Part shown: positions 28,183-37,185 of the stretch, piece by piece
Position numbering within the stretch: position 1 is the stretch's first letter
Layout: each line of letters starts with the position of its first letter
NCBI GenBank assembly: GCA_025594325.1
Contig: JANHCV010000008.1
Coordinates: 558,001 to 622,000 of the forward strand
Source: Blastocladiella emersonii ATCC 22665
Taxonomy: Eukaryota; Blastocladiomycota; Blastocladiomycetes; Blastocladiales; Blastocladiaceae
Reading direction: 5' to 3'
DNA: 64,000 nucleotides
The notes under the pieces: generated by a model
The model's input: only the letters and a program-made list of their open reading frames with translations
What the model was told of the DNA's origin: nothing
The model's database searches: none
Program-made: the position numbers and the translations under genes

Positions 28183-28926
28183 ATGTCCGAGTACAAGACG
28201 CTGACCATCTGCAGCCGCGACCTCAAGAATGGCATCCTGTACCTGCCACGACCCCTGTCCGTGCGCGGCGTCAAGGTCAACTCGGCGTACCTCTGCAACA
28301 GCTGGCACACGGTCAACTCCAAGGCCAACAAAGTGTACCTGACCCAGAGCCGTGGCGCGCTGACGTTCCCGGGTACCATCACTGTCCCTGACAGCAACTA
28401 CACAGTCAAGACGTTCACGGCCACGCTCAAGAGCCTGCTCAACAACGCGCCGTCGTCGTACCTCTGGCAGGGCTCCTGGGACGTCCAGGTCGACTCGACT
28501 ACCCAGAAGATGCGCCTGGCCAACGACACGGTTGACTTTACAATTGGAACAGGGACGGCGTTGCTGAACGTCCACATGGGCTTTGTTGGAGCGTATGGCT
28601 ACAGCAAGGTCCAGTACGGGTCGGCGCTGGTCAACATCTCGCCCATCAACCTGCTTCACGTCTACTTGCGCAACCTTGGCACCCGGCTCGCGGACAACAT
28701 GTTCTTGGCGTACCCACAAGACAACGGCGTACTTTGTAGCATCCACGTCACGCAACCCTTTGGCAGCTGGTTCGAGCATCGACCACACATGGGCGACTAC
28801 TTTCGCTTTGACGCGCAGGGACAGGCCCAGCAGATTGACTGTATTGACATTGACGTGGTAGACAAGAACCTGCGCTCTGTCGACTTTCTTGGCCAACCCT
28901 TCTACGTCGAGCTCGCGTTCATCTGA
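28183..28926 (+). CDS. Minor capsid (penton-like) protein (247 aa)
   Basis: Beta-rich, no transmembrane segment. N-terminal strand SEYKTLTICSRD; mid-region YTVKTFTATLKSLLNNA, which resembles the conserved region of PLV/virophage minor capsid proteins; C-terminal strands IDIDVVDKNLRSVDFLGQPF and VELAFI match the usual ending of these pentons. The length of 247 aa fits a single jelly-roll penton. It belongs to the morphogenesis module with the ATPase and major capsid genes. Confidence 0.75.
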   Translation: MSEYKTLTICSRDLKNGILYLPRPLSVRGVKVNSAYLCNSWHTVNSKANKVYLTQSRGALTFPGTITVPDSNYTVKTFTATLKSLLNNAPSSYLWQGSWDVQVDSTTQKMRLANDTVDFTIGTGTALLNVHMGFVGAYGYSKVQYGSALVNISPINLLHVYLRNLGTRLADNMFLAYPQDNGVLCSIHVTQPFGSWFEHRPHMGDYFRFDAQGQAQQIDCIDIDVVDKNLRSVDFLGQPFYVELAFI

Positions 28927-28935
28927 CGTTGACTT

Positions 28936-28957
28936 TAATTGTTGTTCTACTGTAAAC
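28936..28957 (+). promoter_or_regulatory. PLV promoter motif before the membrane peptide gene
   Basis: TAATTGTTGTTCTACTGTAA then AC before ATG 28958. It has TTGTTG, CTGTAAAC and the usual distance to the start codon, which supports translation of the 33-aa frame. Confidence 0.65.
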
Positions 28958-29059
28958 ATGATCCTCGAGACGCTCCTTGTTGCCACCAACGCCCTGATCC
29001 TTGTAGCCAACCTGGCCATTGTCGGGTACACAAGCAAAGTATTCCGCGCCGTAGAGTAA
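28958..29059 (+). CDS. 33-aa single-pass membrane peptide
   Basis: MILETLLVATNALILVANLA and then IVGYTSKVFRAVE. A hydrophobic helix of about 20 residues is followed by a short polar tail. The gene has its own promoter motif and follows the penton stop by 31 bp. Such peptides in related viruses could be virion membrane or release proteins; the function here is unknown. It is too short for usual gene finders. Confidence 0.6.
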   Translation: MILETLLVATNALILVANLAIVGYTSKVFRAVE

Positions 29060-29113
29060 GCAACAACATGTGCTTTAAATTCTTTCTGCGAAGGCATAGT
29101 AAGACACAGGACA

Positions 29114-29269
29114 ATGAATACTGGCTCTACTGCATCAACGCCCCGCGCACCTTCCACAAGCATCCCTTGGACTGGCCGTCCGGGCCCCCAGACAACAGCC
29201 AACTACACAGCCATCCGCAACGTGGCCCTGCCAGGTGTCAAGGTTGTGTACACTGTCTGCTTTGAATAG
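29114..29269 (+). CDS. Possible small PLV protein (51 aa)
   Basis: ATG 29114 starts MNTGSTASTPRAPSTSIPW; the frame is Ser/Thr/Pro-rich and then ends with a strand-like NVALPGVKVVYTVCFE. TTTAAATTCTTTCTG lies 40 bp upstream but is not a good motif copy. A competing frame (29068-29265) overlaps it. I prefer this one for its ending, but the evidence is thin. Confidence 0.3.
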   Translation: MNTGSTASTPRAPSTSIPWTGRPGPQTTANYTAIRNVALPGVKVVYTVCFE

Positions 29270-29319
29270 ATCCTTCAAGTTAACTTGGTTAGCTACCTTG
29301 AAGCCTTTACTGGTCGCTC

Positions 29320-29472
29320 TCAGACTACCCGCCGGTATGTGTACTTGTGCCCACAGCATGGGTACACGACTTGGACCCACAGCAGCTCATTGTCATGGAC
29401 CCAGCTGGGAGCATCATAGTGATCGCATGGCGGCTTGGGCAGGGGGACGATCTCTTTGATACAGCCTCGCAT
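29320..29472 (-). CDS. 50-aa Cys/His-rich peptide
   Basis: ATG 29472 on the minus strand (MRGCIKEIVPLPKPPCDHYD). The leader reads CTTTGTTGGACTACTGTAAC then T and the ATG, a very good PLV promoter motif, which is the main reason to call it. Cysteines at residues 4 and 16, His 18 and 26, and CCGH at 38-41 could bind zinc. It faces the plus-strand genes convergently. Function unknown. Confidence 0.5.
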   Translation of the reverse strand: MRGCIKEIVPLPKPPCDHYDAPSWVHDNELLWVQVVYPCCGHKYTYRRVV

Positions 29473-29495
29473 AGTTACAGTAGTCCAACAAAGTT
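29473..29495 (-). promoter_or_regulatory. PLV promoter motif, minus strand
   Basis: TTTGTTGGACTACTGTAACT directly before the ATG at 29472. It shares TTTGTTG, ACTGTAA and the spacing with the plus-strand copies at 28936 and 19474. Confidence 0.55.
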
Positions 29496-29702
29496 TAAAT
29501 TGACAAACGCATTCAACGCACTTGGCATGACGTAGCAACGGGACACACTACGACATTGACATAAAGTAGAAATAAGGGGTGCTCCGCCCTGTCCAGGAAG
29601 CGTTGGCCAAGCGCCTCCCAGACTGCTCCATCCTGGAGGTCTCCTTTCATGGTGGCCAGCCACTAATCAGAGTTCCAACATGGAGCAGGCATCATTGCTA
29701 AT

Positions 29703-29812
29703 ACTCATTGAACCACACAGCGCCAACACACCCAAAAGACTCATCAAACCACACAGCGCCAACACACCCAAAAGACTCATCGAACCACACAGCGCCAACA
29801 CACCCAAAAAGA
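29703..29812. repeat. 36-bp tandem repeat, three copies
   Basis: Three direct units of ACTCATNRAACCACACAGCG then CCAACACACCCAAAAG, starting at 29703, 29739 and 29775, with one or two differences. There are no spacers, so this is not a CRISPR. It lies in the non-coding right part of the PLV (29540-30508). Confidence 0.8.
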
Positions 29813-30175
29813 GAGAGATAGGAATGGATCAAAGAGCACTGCATGAGTAGCTAATCCAAGCAGCGCCCACAATCCAGACCAAGACAGGGGTTAACCAAGT
29901 CATTGCCGTGCACATACAGATGACTCAGCAGATCCCAAGCCAAAGGAATAGGGAAGTGGCCACCCGCAATGTCGGCCATGCACCCATACCAGAAGCCTAC
30001 TGTGAGCGTTGGGCGCATTGCAAAGATGGCCTATACAATCAGAGTAGGGCTTGAGGCAGTGAATCTGTGACATGGCTTTCATGGTGAGTGGCAAAGAGCA
30101 GCTCTCAGGGCAGGGGGAGTGGGGGGTTCTTATAGGGCCAGGGTTAGCGCTAAATCCTCAGGCACAGGGCCCTGA

Positions 30176-30508
30176 TCTGGCACCCCCAACGTGACCCCCC
30201 GCCTGACCCCCCGCCTGACCCCCCGCCTGACCCCCCGCCTGACCCCCCGCGTGACCCCCCGCCTGACCCCAGACCTGGCACCCCAGACCCTCCATGACCC
30301 GGCACCCCCGACCTGGCACCCCCGACCTGGCACCCCAGACCTGGCACCCTGACCTGGCACCCCAGACCCTCCATGACCCGGCACCCCCGACCTGGCACCC
30401 CAGACCCGGCACCCCCAACCTGGCACCCCAGACCCGGCACCCCAGACCTGGCACCCTGACCTGGCACCCCAGACCCTCCATGACCCGGCACCCCAGACCT
30501 GGCACCCC
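30176..30508. repeat. Short GC-rich tandem repeats next to the right TIR
   Basis: First about seven copies of TGACCCCCCGCC (30190-30270), then an array of CTGGCACCCCAGAC/CCGGCACCCCCGAC units with TCCATGACC interruptions up to the TIR boundary at 30509. All three frames stay open by periodicity; I do not call a gene. TCCATGACCTGCC at the array's end continues into the TIR, so the array may have grown from the TIR edge. Confidence 0.8.
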
Positions 30509-31458
30509 AGACACTCCATGACCTGCCACGCTGCCTTCCTGCCTGCTAAGACGCTGCCTGCTAAGACGCTCCCCTGCCTTGACCTTGTACCTTGACCCCT
30601 GTCCTGCCCAATACATTGATGCTGCTAAGGACGCTCCCCCATCCTTGACCTCCCCCCGTACCCTGACCTCTTGTCTTTGAAAGTCCCAAATTCATGGCAA
30701 AAAAGGGTAGTGTATATATATACTCTGCTGTTTTTTGCCATGAATTTGGGACCTTTACGGTGAGTGGCTTCATAGCAGCTGCTTGCGGCAGGTGGTCAGG
30801 GACTGGCTCGGGGACTGGCTCGGGGACTGCTCACAGATCGACTTGCAGCTGTGCTCAGGGACCAGACCAGGGAACTCTGTCAGTGGGTAGCCGCAGCTGC
30901 GCTGCTCTTCGTCTCGCTGCGCTTGCAGGCCGCCGCCGACCGCTCGGGGTAAGCAATGGTCAGTCTGAGTGGTTGGTCAGGGACGGGCTCAGGGATCTGC
31001 TCTTGGACTTGTCTCGCAGATCAACTCGCAGATCGACTCGCAGCCGTGCTCAGGGACCAGACCAGGGAACTCTGTCAGTGGGTAGCCGCAGCTGCGCTGC
31101 TCTTCGTCTCGCTGCGCTCGCCGGCCGCCGCCAACCGCTCGGGGTAAGCAATGGTCAGCCCAAGGGGTTGGTTAGGGACGGGCTCGGGGGTCAGGTCAGG
31201 GACTCACTCCTGGACTGCTTGCCCCTCCCTTCCACCCACCCTCCCGCCTACCTGCTTCGGCCTTCGGCCTCCGTCCGCGTGTCGTGTTCCCTAAGGGAAC
31301 ACAACATTTGAATCCGACATTTTATTAACCACCCGGGGTAAGCAACGGGGTCTCACGTGGTTACCCCGAGTGACTGTCGCCGACCGCTCGGGGTAAGCAA
31401 TTGGTCAGCCCGAGTGGCAGTGGGTCAGCCCATGTCGTATCCCTTAAGGGATACGACA
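30509..31458. repeat. Right terminal inverted repeat of the PLV, 950 bp
   Basis: Reverse complement of 14724-15868 apart from one missing 195-bp unit and a few substitutions (for example the terminal palindrome is followed by GACA here and AACA on the left). It contains the second origin-like inverted repeat at 30683-30752. Confidence 0.92.
30683..30752. other. Candidate replication origin: inverted repeat with TA core (right TIR)
   Basis: 22-bp arms at 30683-30704 and 30731-30752 around a TATATATATA spacer; mirror copy of 15625-15694. Two origins, one per TIR, would suit replication from both ends of a linear genome or from a circular or concatemeric form. Confidence 0.5.
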
Positions 31459-31710
31459 CTTACAATTGTCGCGTTCGAAGCAACGCACGCCAGCGTCACC
31501 ACGGACTCGACTACGCTGTCGAGCGACCTGATCTTTCTACTCCCGACAGCTTACCACATTCTCGCCGGCTCGGTTTTTGTGCTGGCTTATTTTGTTGGAT
31601 TCACGGTCGTGATCGTCTTCACCAAGCCCCCGTCGCCCTCCCCAAACGAGACTGAATCTCTGGCCCGTTCTCAATGGGCGCGGTCGCGAGCAAGCTCCGT
31701 TAAAGCGTAA

Positions 31711-32153
31711 GCCCAGAATGCGAGCGTGGATGATGTTGAACCCGATCAGTAGTAAATGCATAAGTGTGGACTAGAGATCTCAGTTGAGAAGCAGAAAACG
31801 TGATACGGTGAGCGCTGCCAGTCGAGTTGCGTCGTTCTCCATGCTCTCGACTGTGAGCGTGCGCGAAAGCTGGGGAACGCGACGCGTGTCTCATAACACG
31901 TGATGTCTCGCAGATTGCGCGACGCGTGCGGACACGCATCCGTGCGGACACCGATGGGCGCGATATCGCCGGGCAGATCGAAAAGACGACTGAATTGGCG
32001 GTTTCGATCCGTGCCAGGCGAGCACTATTCCTGGATCAGTGAACGCGAGAACCCGTCTCCCATAGCTCCCCCGCCTATGATCATGCTTGCAACAGAAATT
32101 GCTGAGGCCCGGATCACACAATACCCTTGTACTCCGCAATCCCTGAACCCGCC
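31711..32153 (+). promoter_or_regulatory. Promoter region of 7TM copy 3, with E-box/MCB module
   Basis: No gene. At 31885-31930: CGTGTCTCATAACACGTGAT, then GTCTCGCAGATTGCGCGACG and CGTGCGG; CACGTG and ACGCGT are 19 bp apart as in copy 1. The module is about 230 bp before ATG 32154. Confidence 0.65.
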
Positions 32154-33428
32154 ATGAAGCTAAATGACATACTGCAACAAAGCCCGTTCGGTGACTGGGC
32201 AGCGACCGCGCACGGACTCGATAACAAGACGGCCTTGATCATCCAACAGTTCCACCTGATTGGACTTGCCGCGGCCTGCTTGGCGATCCCGTTTGCGAGC
32301 TACACGGCGTATCATCACTTCTACCGGCAGCGCCGCCGACTCTTTGCGCCGCGAACGTCCGAGTCAGCTCGCTTGAAGCCCATGCCCAACGAGTGCTTCA
32401 CGACTTCATTCCTCGCCTTTGTTCCGACTGTGATCGTTTGGCATCTCCTGCTCTACTTCGATGCGGGATCGCCCCTCTTGCGCCACTTTGTTCAAAACAT
32501 GCGCTATACGGTTTCGGAAATTGGGTGCATCCTGTACATCGTCGGGATCCTGTCAAGCATTCCGTCGGGCGCTGCGACCATTGCCAGTGGCTTTTCCCAG
32601 GAAACGCTGCCGCTTTGGAAGCGGCTCGTGCTCGCTGTGCCCGTTCCGAAACCCAAGATTATCAACCTGATCATGGTCTACTTCCTGGTGGTCCATGTCA
32701 TCGCAACCAACGGCATCACAATCGGCCTCGGGCTTGCTACAACCTGGGCCAAAGCACGGATCTGGCGCTCCGCGCTTTGGACGGTGTGGATCGTGTTCAC
32801 TGCGTTTCTTGCGGTTTCTCTCGCGCTGTTTGGCGTTCAGCTTCTCGTCATCATTGATGCGAACGAGCGTCATCGTCTGAAAACCGTAGTCCCGTCACGG
32901 CCCGAAAGCCTCTTGTCAGTCAAGGACGAGAACGTCGCCGCGCCAGCAGCCAATCCTCCGATCAAAAAGACGGCCCCTCTGCAGAGTCAGCCGGGCACTG
33001 GCGCGGCCAAGAAAAGCTTCTTCCGGTCCTCGCACTCAAGCCAAGGCGAGTCGAGTAGCTTGACGAAGCAAGGCGAATCCCCCGACGCCCGATCTCTGCG
33101 CCGCTCGCGTTCTTTGAGCCTCAAACAGTTGCGTGGAGTAATCCTGCTAGTCTCCTTGTTCGCCAGCGTTTACGTGATCGTGGACGTGTCGACGATGGTC
33201 GCGTTCGAACTCATCCACGCGAATCTGTCAAGCTCAGCGACAACGCTTTCTGGTGACATGCTGTTCGTTATTCCTGCGGCCTACCAGATCATGATGCCTC
33301 CGACAGCCGCCCTGGTTTACTTCATCGGCTTCACGGTTGTCATCGTGTTCTCCAAGCCGCCCTCGAGTACCGGTTCGCTCGCACGGTCGAGTTCATCACG
33401 GTCGCGATCGAACTCGCGGCAGTCGTAG
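32154..33428 (+). CDS. Seven-transmembrane protein, family copy 3 (424 aa)
   Basis: Intact, same length as copy 1, starts MKLNDILQQSPFGDWAATAH. It has five hydrophobic segments, a long Ser/Lys-rich loop (about 245-325, with QSQPGTGAAKKSFF and SLRRSRSLSLKQL), then two more segments ending GFTVVIVFSKP and a Ser/Arg-rich tail. The RQRRRLFAPRT, LKPMPNECF, GAATIASGFSQ and IIDANERHR blocks are shared with copies 1 and 2. It is closer to copy 2 at the N-terminus and to copy 1 in TM3. It could be an orphan receptor; no ligand is inferable. Confidence 0.8.
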   Translation: MKLNDILQQSPFGDWAATAHGLDNKTALIIQQFHLIGLAAACLAIPFASYTAYHHFYRQRRRLFAPRTSESARLKPMPNECFTTSFLAFVPTVIVWHLLLYFDAGSPLLRHFVQNMRYTVSEIGCILYIVGILSSIPSGAATIASGFSQETLPLWKRLVLAVPVPKPKIINLIMVYFLVVHVIATNGITIGLGLATTWAKARIWRSALWTVWIVFTAFLAVSLALFGVQLLVIIDANERHRLKTVVPSRPESLLSVKDENVAAPAANPPIKKTAPLQSQPGTGAAKKSFFRSSHSSQGESSSLTKQGESPDARSLRRSRSLSLKQLRGVILLVSLFASVYVIVDVSTMVAFELIHANLSSSATTLSGDMLFVIPAAYQIMMPPTAALVYFIGFTVVIVFSKPPSSTGSLARSSSSRSRSNSRQS

Positions 33429-33687
33429 CTCAAGATGTCGAAATATATGCGGTGCTAATCACAGACGCCTCGTCCTGTCGCGTGCCTCACACCACGTGCT
33501 GTCTCAAAGTGTGGCGCAGCGCGTCATCGCGCAAACCTCGAAGTGACGGCCCCAGCTGATCACGAATGTTCCCAGCCGCCGGTTGTTACGAACTGGCATG
33601 ATTCAAATATTGGGATACTCTCATCTCAACAACCTTTCTCTGCAAAGACCAGCGATTCCGCTTTGCCATGCACCCATTGTGCATGAG
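33429..33687. promoter_or_regulatory. Short intergenic region with a degenerate E-box/MCB module
   Basis: GCGTGCCTCACACCACGTGC then TGTCTCAAAGTG and GCGCAGCGCGTCATC (33479-33530). CACGTG is intact; ACGCGT is changed to GCGCGT. It lies after the 7TM gene and before the 3' end of the minus-strand LRR gene, so it may be a relic. Confidence 0.4.
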
Positions 33688-35409
33688 CTAGTGTTCGAGA
33701 TGACATAGCGGAAACCGCTCACGGAACGCTGCGAGGCGACCGTCGTCCCTCTGCGAAGCACGAAAGTCCCGCAGCCTGACGTAGGTAAGGTTTTCAAGAC
33801 GGCAAGCCGCGAGCGTGTCAAAAACCGTACGGGTGAGCAGAGAACCAGCGAACGAGAGCTTGCGAAGCGATTGAGGCAGTTCGCCGAGGATCGTAGCTGT
33901 TAATCCATCGGTCACATTGAATGTGTTGAGAGAGAACTCCTCGAGAGTCGGTGGAAGCTGCTTGACAAACGGCTGCACCGCACTCGGAAGAATGAGAGTG
34001 GCCGACATATTGAGAGTCCGCAGACCGCGTGGAAGGCGCTGAACGAGCGCAAGGAGGTCTGCTGAGCTGCCTCGACTCCGTGGAAAGTCAACAGTGACGC
34101 TGCGCAAGGTGGACGAAAAGGTATCGCCGATGAGACTGAGGCTCGCGCCGAACAGCGGGCAAAGCTCGGACGAGAAGGTCTCGAGGTTTGGCGGGAAGCG
34201 TTGGGCCAGATGGGTCCAATCGCCCTCGGGAATCAAGTCTAGACCAGGGGCCGGTGCTGTTTTGAGTGAAAGGGTCTTGAGCGATGTCGGGAGGCGCGGA
34301 GCAAAGATGGCCCCGAGATCCCCCAAGACAACGCTTGCATCGACAGAGAGACTCTCGACGCTCGCCGGAAGCCGCTGCGCAAAAGCCTCCACTAAAGCAA
34401 CATCGTCCCAGTGAATCGAGCGCAGATCAAGTGTCGTGAGCGTCGTCGGAAGGCCATGTACGAGGTCGAGCACGCAGGCAGCGCTTATCGCGTGGCCACC
34501 AGAGTCACCGATGATACTGAGAGATGTGAGCGAGGGTGGCAGATGGCGGAACGGCCACGACTCTCCGACGAGTCGGACGTTCCGTACCTTGAGCAGCGTG
34601 ACGGTATCAGGAAGCCGGGGACCTTCGGCCGCCTCGCTCACCCGGTAGAATATGGCGTGGTCAAACTCGAGCGATGTTACGTGAGACGGGATTCGAAGAC
34701 GAGTCAAGGCTGGCAGCGCCGCGCAACACCGTTCAAACGACAAGCTCGGGCCCACGCGGCCGTAGTCCACAAGATCAACCGAAAGCATGACTGCGCTCGT
34801 CGGCACGATGCGAAAGTTGTGGTAGGTTCGTGACGGAAGCTGGGACCCAGCACCTCCAGGTCGGTTTGAAATTTCGCGGATTTTTCGGTTGATCAGATCA
34901 CTAGTCGAAGGCGCAGTTTTCTGGCGGGGGAAAAGTCAGTCATTCCGTGATTTGGGAGTAATAGATTCACGAAATCGACGTACCGCGTCCAGGAGCACCC
35001 GGAACGTCCCCGCGGGAAGCGATTCGATAAGTACGGGAAGGCCGAGGTCGCGCCAGTTGTCGAGAAACTCGAACTGGTCCCGCTCAAAAGCTTCTTTCAG
35101 GAAGGTCATGTAGTTCGAGGGGAACTCGCGACCGCTTGCCTGCCAAAGTTTCAGCGGTGCGAGTTTCCCACGCTTGATGACTTCGCGTAGGTCCAGATTG
35201 GCGAGTGCGCGTTCAACTATCGCATCGAAGACGCGAGGCGCATCTCGGCGTGTCATGACGCGGGCATAAGGTGCAAGAAGCGCCGGGTTCTCGCCGGCAG
35301 GATGCAGGCGGACGGCGTGCACGAGGACCGACTCGAAGACGGCCGTCACGTTGAGCCGGAAGACGGGCCCCGGGCTGTCCTGAGTGCGTTGCATCAAGTT
35401 TTGTTCCAT
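33688..35409 (-). CDS. N-terminal module plus LRR protein, copy 1 (about 552 aa, one intron)
   Basis: Exon 1 is 35409-34984 (426 nt), intron 34921-34983 (63 nt; donor GTACGT, CTGAC branch-like site, CCAG end), exon 2 is 34920-33688. Joined in phase the frame has no stop. Exon 1 encodes a conserved module (LNVTAVFESVLVHAVRLHP, then a PYARVMTRRDAPRVFDAIV motif) of unknown fold, shared with the two loci at 43013 and 46339. Exon 2 has irregular leucine-rich repeats of about 25-30 residues (LPTTLTTLDLRSIHWDD, LPASVESLSVDASVVLGDLG). The layout recalls F-box/LRR adaptors, but I see no F-box. It is the only intact copy of the three. Confidence 0.75.
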
Positions 35410-35503
35410 CTTGGGAGCTGCACGCATGGGTGGTAGGCACGAAACGGGAGAGAGCGTTCATCGGGGCGGCGGCGGTGGGAACGCGCAAGCCGCACCGCGT
35501 GCC

Positions 35504-35540
35504 GCGTGTCTCACACAACGTGATTGATCGACGCGTCTCC
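35504..35540 (+). promoter_or_regulatory. E-box/MCB module with 8-bp spacing
   Basis: GCGTGTCTCACACAACGTGA then TTGATCGACGCGTCTCC. The E-box has one change (AACGTG); ACGCGT is 8 bp away. It lies about 95 bp upstream of the minus-strand LRR gene start (35409). The 3' half is the same as at 54429. Confidence 0.6.
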
Positions 35541-35988
35541 AAATGCGGTCCGTCACCCATTCAGCAAGCACGAAAAAGTGCTCAACGCCTCAACGTTTAT
35601 ACTTTATTAGTTCAAGTACACGTGACCGCGTTGCGCCACAGTCACCGGACGCGTGCGACCCCGCCCGCGTCACGCGCGTCACGCGCACCGCGCCGATCTC
35701 CTTTGTCATCGCCGCGGACCGCCTCACCTCACCGAGCGACGCGTCGGCCCGCTCACATCGGACGACGCGCCTCCGCATCCCCTCTCTCTCTTGTTCCTTT
35801 GACCAGTTGCTAGTATTAGCCACCACATACAGCCTGTTGTCCTCTCGTGAACCTCCTCACCGTCTCCTCTTGTGAACCTCTTCACCGTCCCCTCTTGTGA
35901 ACCTCTTCACCGCCTCGATCTTCATCTCCGCCAAGATCGCACGTCCATCGTGCCGAGCTTCCTCCCAGTCGAGTACGCTTCAACTTTA
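35541..35988. other. Intergenic region, no gene recognised
   Basis: CT-rich stretch with a short direct repeat of CCTCTTGTGAACCTC (35837-35910, three variants). The frames here are short and show no similarity to window families. Confidence 0.4.
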
Positions 35989-36699
35989 TTATGAAAACCG
36001 TCCCCGAAAGGTGACTTTACAGAACGGATACCGGGTGCGGAAAGCAGCCAAGCGCGTATCTTGACTGTCGATGGTAAAAGTGTAGATATCCAGCTGACAA
36101 GCTCCGGTTAGATGTGGGCTGCGAATCAGTTCAAATACGGCTGCCGTAATCCCTCGCGATCGGAACGATATCTTCTTGAGCGGATTTGTGAGAGCGTTGA
36201 TGACAGCAGCTGCACTCGGGTCATCAAATTCTCGGGCACAAAGATCGAATACCTCGAGCGAAGAAGGCAAATTGGCGGCAAGTACATCCAAGCCATGCCG
36301 TTCCATCGAGGGATCGGTGATATCGAAGCGCTTCAGGTCTTTTGGAAGCTGCGGGCCGAGTCGGGCGAGATTGGCCACTGTGAACCCGTTGCAATGGAAA
36401 ATAAGTTGGCGGATGGTCTGCGGAAATGAGCCAGGGATAATATCAAGCATATCTCCCGTGAGGCCACAATAACTCGTCTGAAACGTTGATAGAGTTGATG
36501 GGAGAATCCCGCAAAGGCGTGTCCAGTTGGAAGCGCTGGGAGAGTCCGTGTGCCGAACGAGCGTCAACTGCCGCAGAGACGAATGGAGGCCGGGAGCAAA
36601 GTAATCGCCCGAATCCCCAATGATAATACTCGCGTCAACGATCAGACGCTCGAGTTTGCGCGGAATGTTGGCGGTAACACGGCTGTCATTGCAGCGTTC

Positions 36700-36915
36700 T
36701 GTTGATGCCGACAGAAGGAGGCGGGAGACAAGTAGTCAGGGATGTCTGTTCCTGCCTTCGGCCCCGAACCCAAGACGGGGAGAGGGGAGAATGGATAACA
36801 AAGCAGGGCGCGCCGCAGCGGGGTGCGGCGGCGCGGGAGCGAGGGATTGCGGGCGGCTCACGCGAGATCAGATGATTGATCACCGCGGTCGTGGCCACAT
36901 GAACGACACGCAACA
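36700..36915 (-). repeat. 3' LTR of the Ty3 element
   Basis: 216 bp, TGTTGATGCC...ACGCAACA on the plus strand. Nearly identical to 41808-42023 and to the solo LTR at 13154. All three contain GATCAGATGATTGATC-type palindromic sequence. Confidence 0.9.
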
Positions 36916-37185
36916 TCACCTCCCCCCAGACCGTGACCTGAGCGACTTGACGAACCCTTGGTACACCGCGTTCTTGAGCTGGCGACCGGACCGGCTGCGC
37001 GTGATGGACGACGGCGGGTCGGGCGAGGGTGAGCGCGCGCGCTTCGGGTTGGCGCGGGCGGGCGATGAGGCGGCCGAGGACTGCGTGACCGAGAACTGCG
37101 ACTTGTCGGCCGAGACTTGGCGAGGAGCAGGATCTTGGCGTGGAGCGGGCGCAGGGGAAGACGCGGCGACCTTGGAGGCGAGACG

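Larger units (their letters stand above)
14724..31458. mobile_element. Integrated Polinton-like virus (PLV), 16,735 bp, apparently complete
   Basis: Bounded by inverted repeats that begin TGTCGTATCC and end GGATACGACA (5'-TG...CA-3', as rve integrases leave), flanked by cttac at 14719-14723 and 31459-31463. Contents in order: AEP-helicase (-), recombinase-like (+), rve integrase (+), fibre (-), small proteins (+), Gln-rich protein (+), packaging ATPase (+), major capsid (+), small virion-like protein (+), penton (+), and three peptides. The capsid set plus ATPase defines a virus rather than a plain transposon. No protein-primed PolB and no Ulp1-like maturation protease are visible, which argues against a classical Maverick/Polinton and for the PLV group. 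All larger frames except one are intact. Confidence 0.92.
13681..31710 (+). pseudogene. Seven-transmembrane protein, family copy 2, split by the PLV
   Basis: The coding parts are 13681-14723 and 31464-31710. The frame enters the provirus after codons GTA CTT AC and resumes as A ATT GTC GCG. With the 16,735-bp element and one cttac copy removed, the two parts give 429 codons with no stop, close to the 424-aa paralogues on either side. The first part holds TM1-5, the long loop and the start of TM6; the second holds TM7 (YFVGFTVVIVF) and the Ser/Arg tail. As it stands the gene stops a few codons into the left TIR (GYNMG, stop at 14755). No other damage is visible, so the insertion looks recent. 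Confidence 0.85.

Noticed and set aside
29703-29812. Possible CRISPR-like array
   Set aside because: The 36-bp units are directly adjacent with no unique spacers, in a eukaryotic context.
30130-30519. Frames of about 110-150 codons rich in GCQVWGA repeats
   Set aside because: Product of short tandem DNA repeats, open in several frames at once.
14724-31458. Classical Maverick/Polinton
   Set aside because: No protein-primed PolB and no Ulp1-like protease can be found; the replication gene is AEP-helicase, so Polinton-like virus is the better name.
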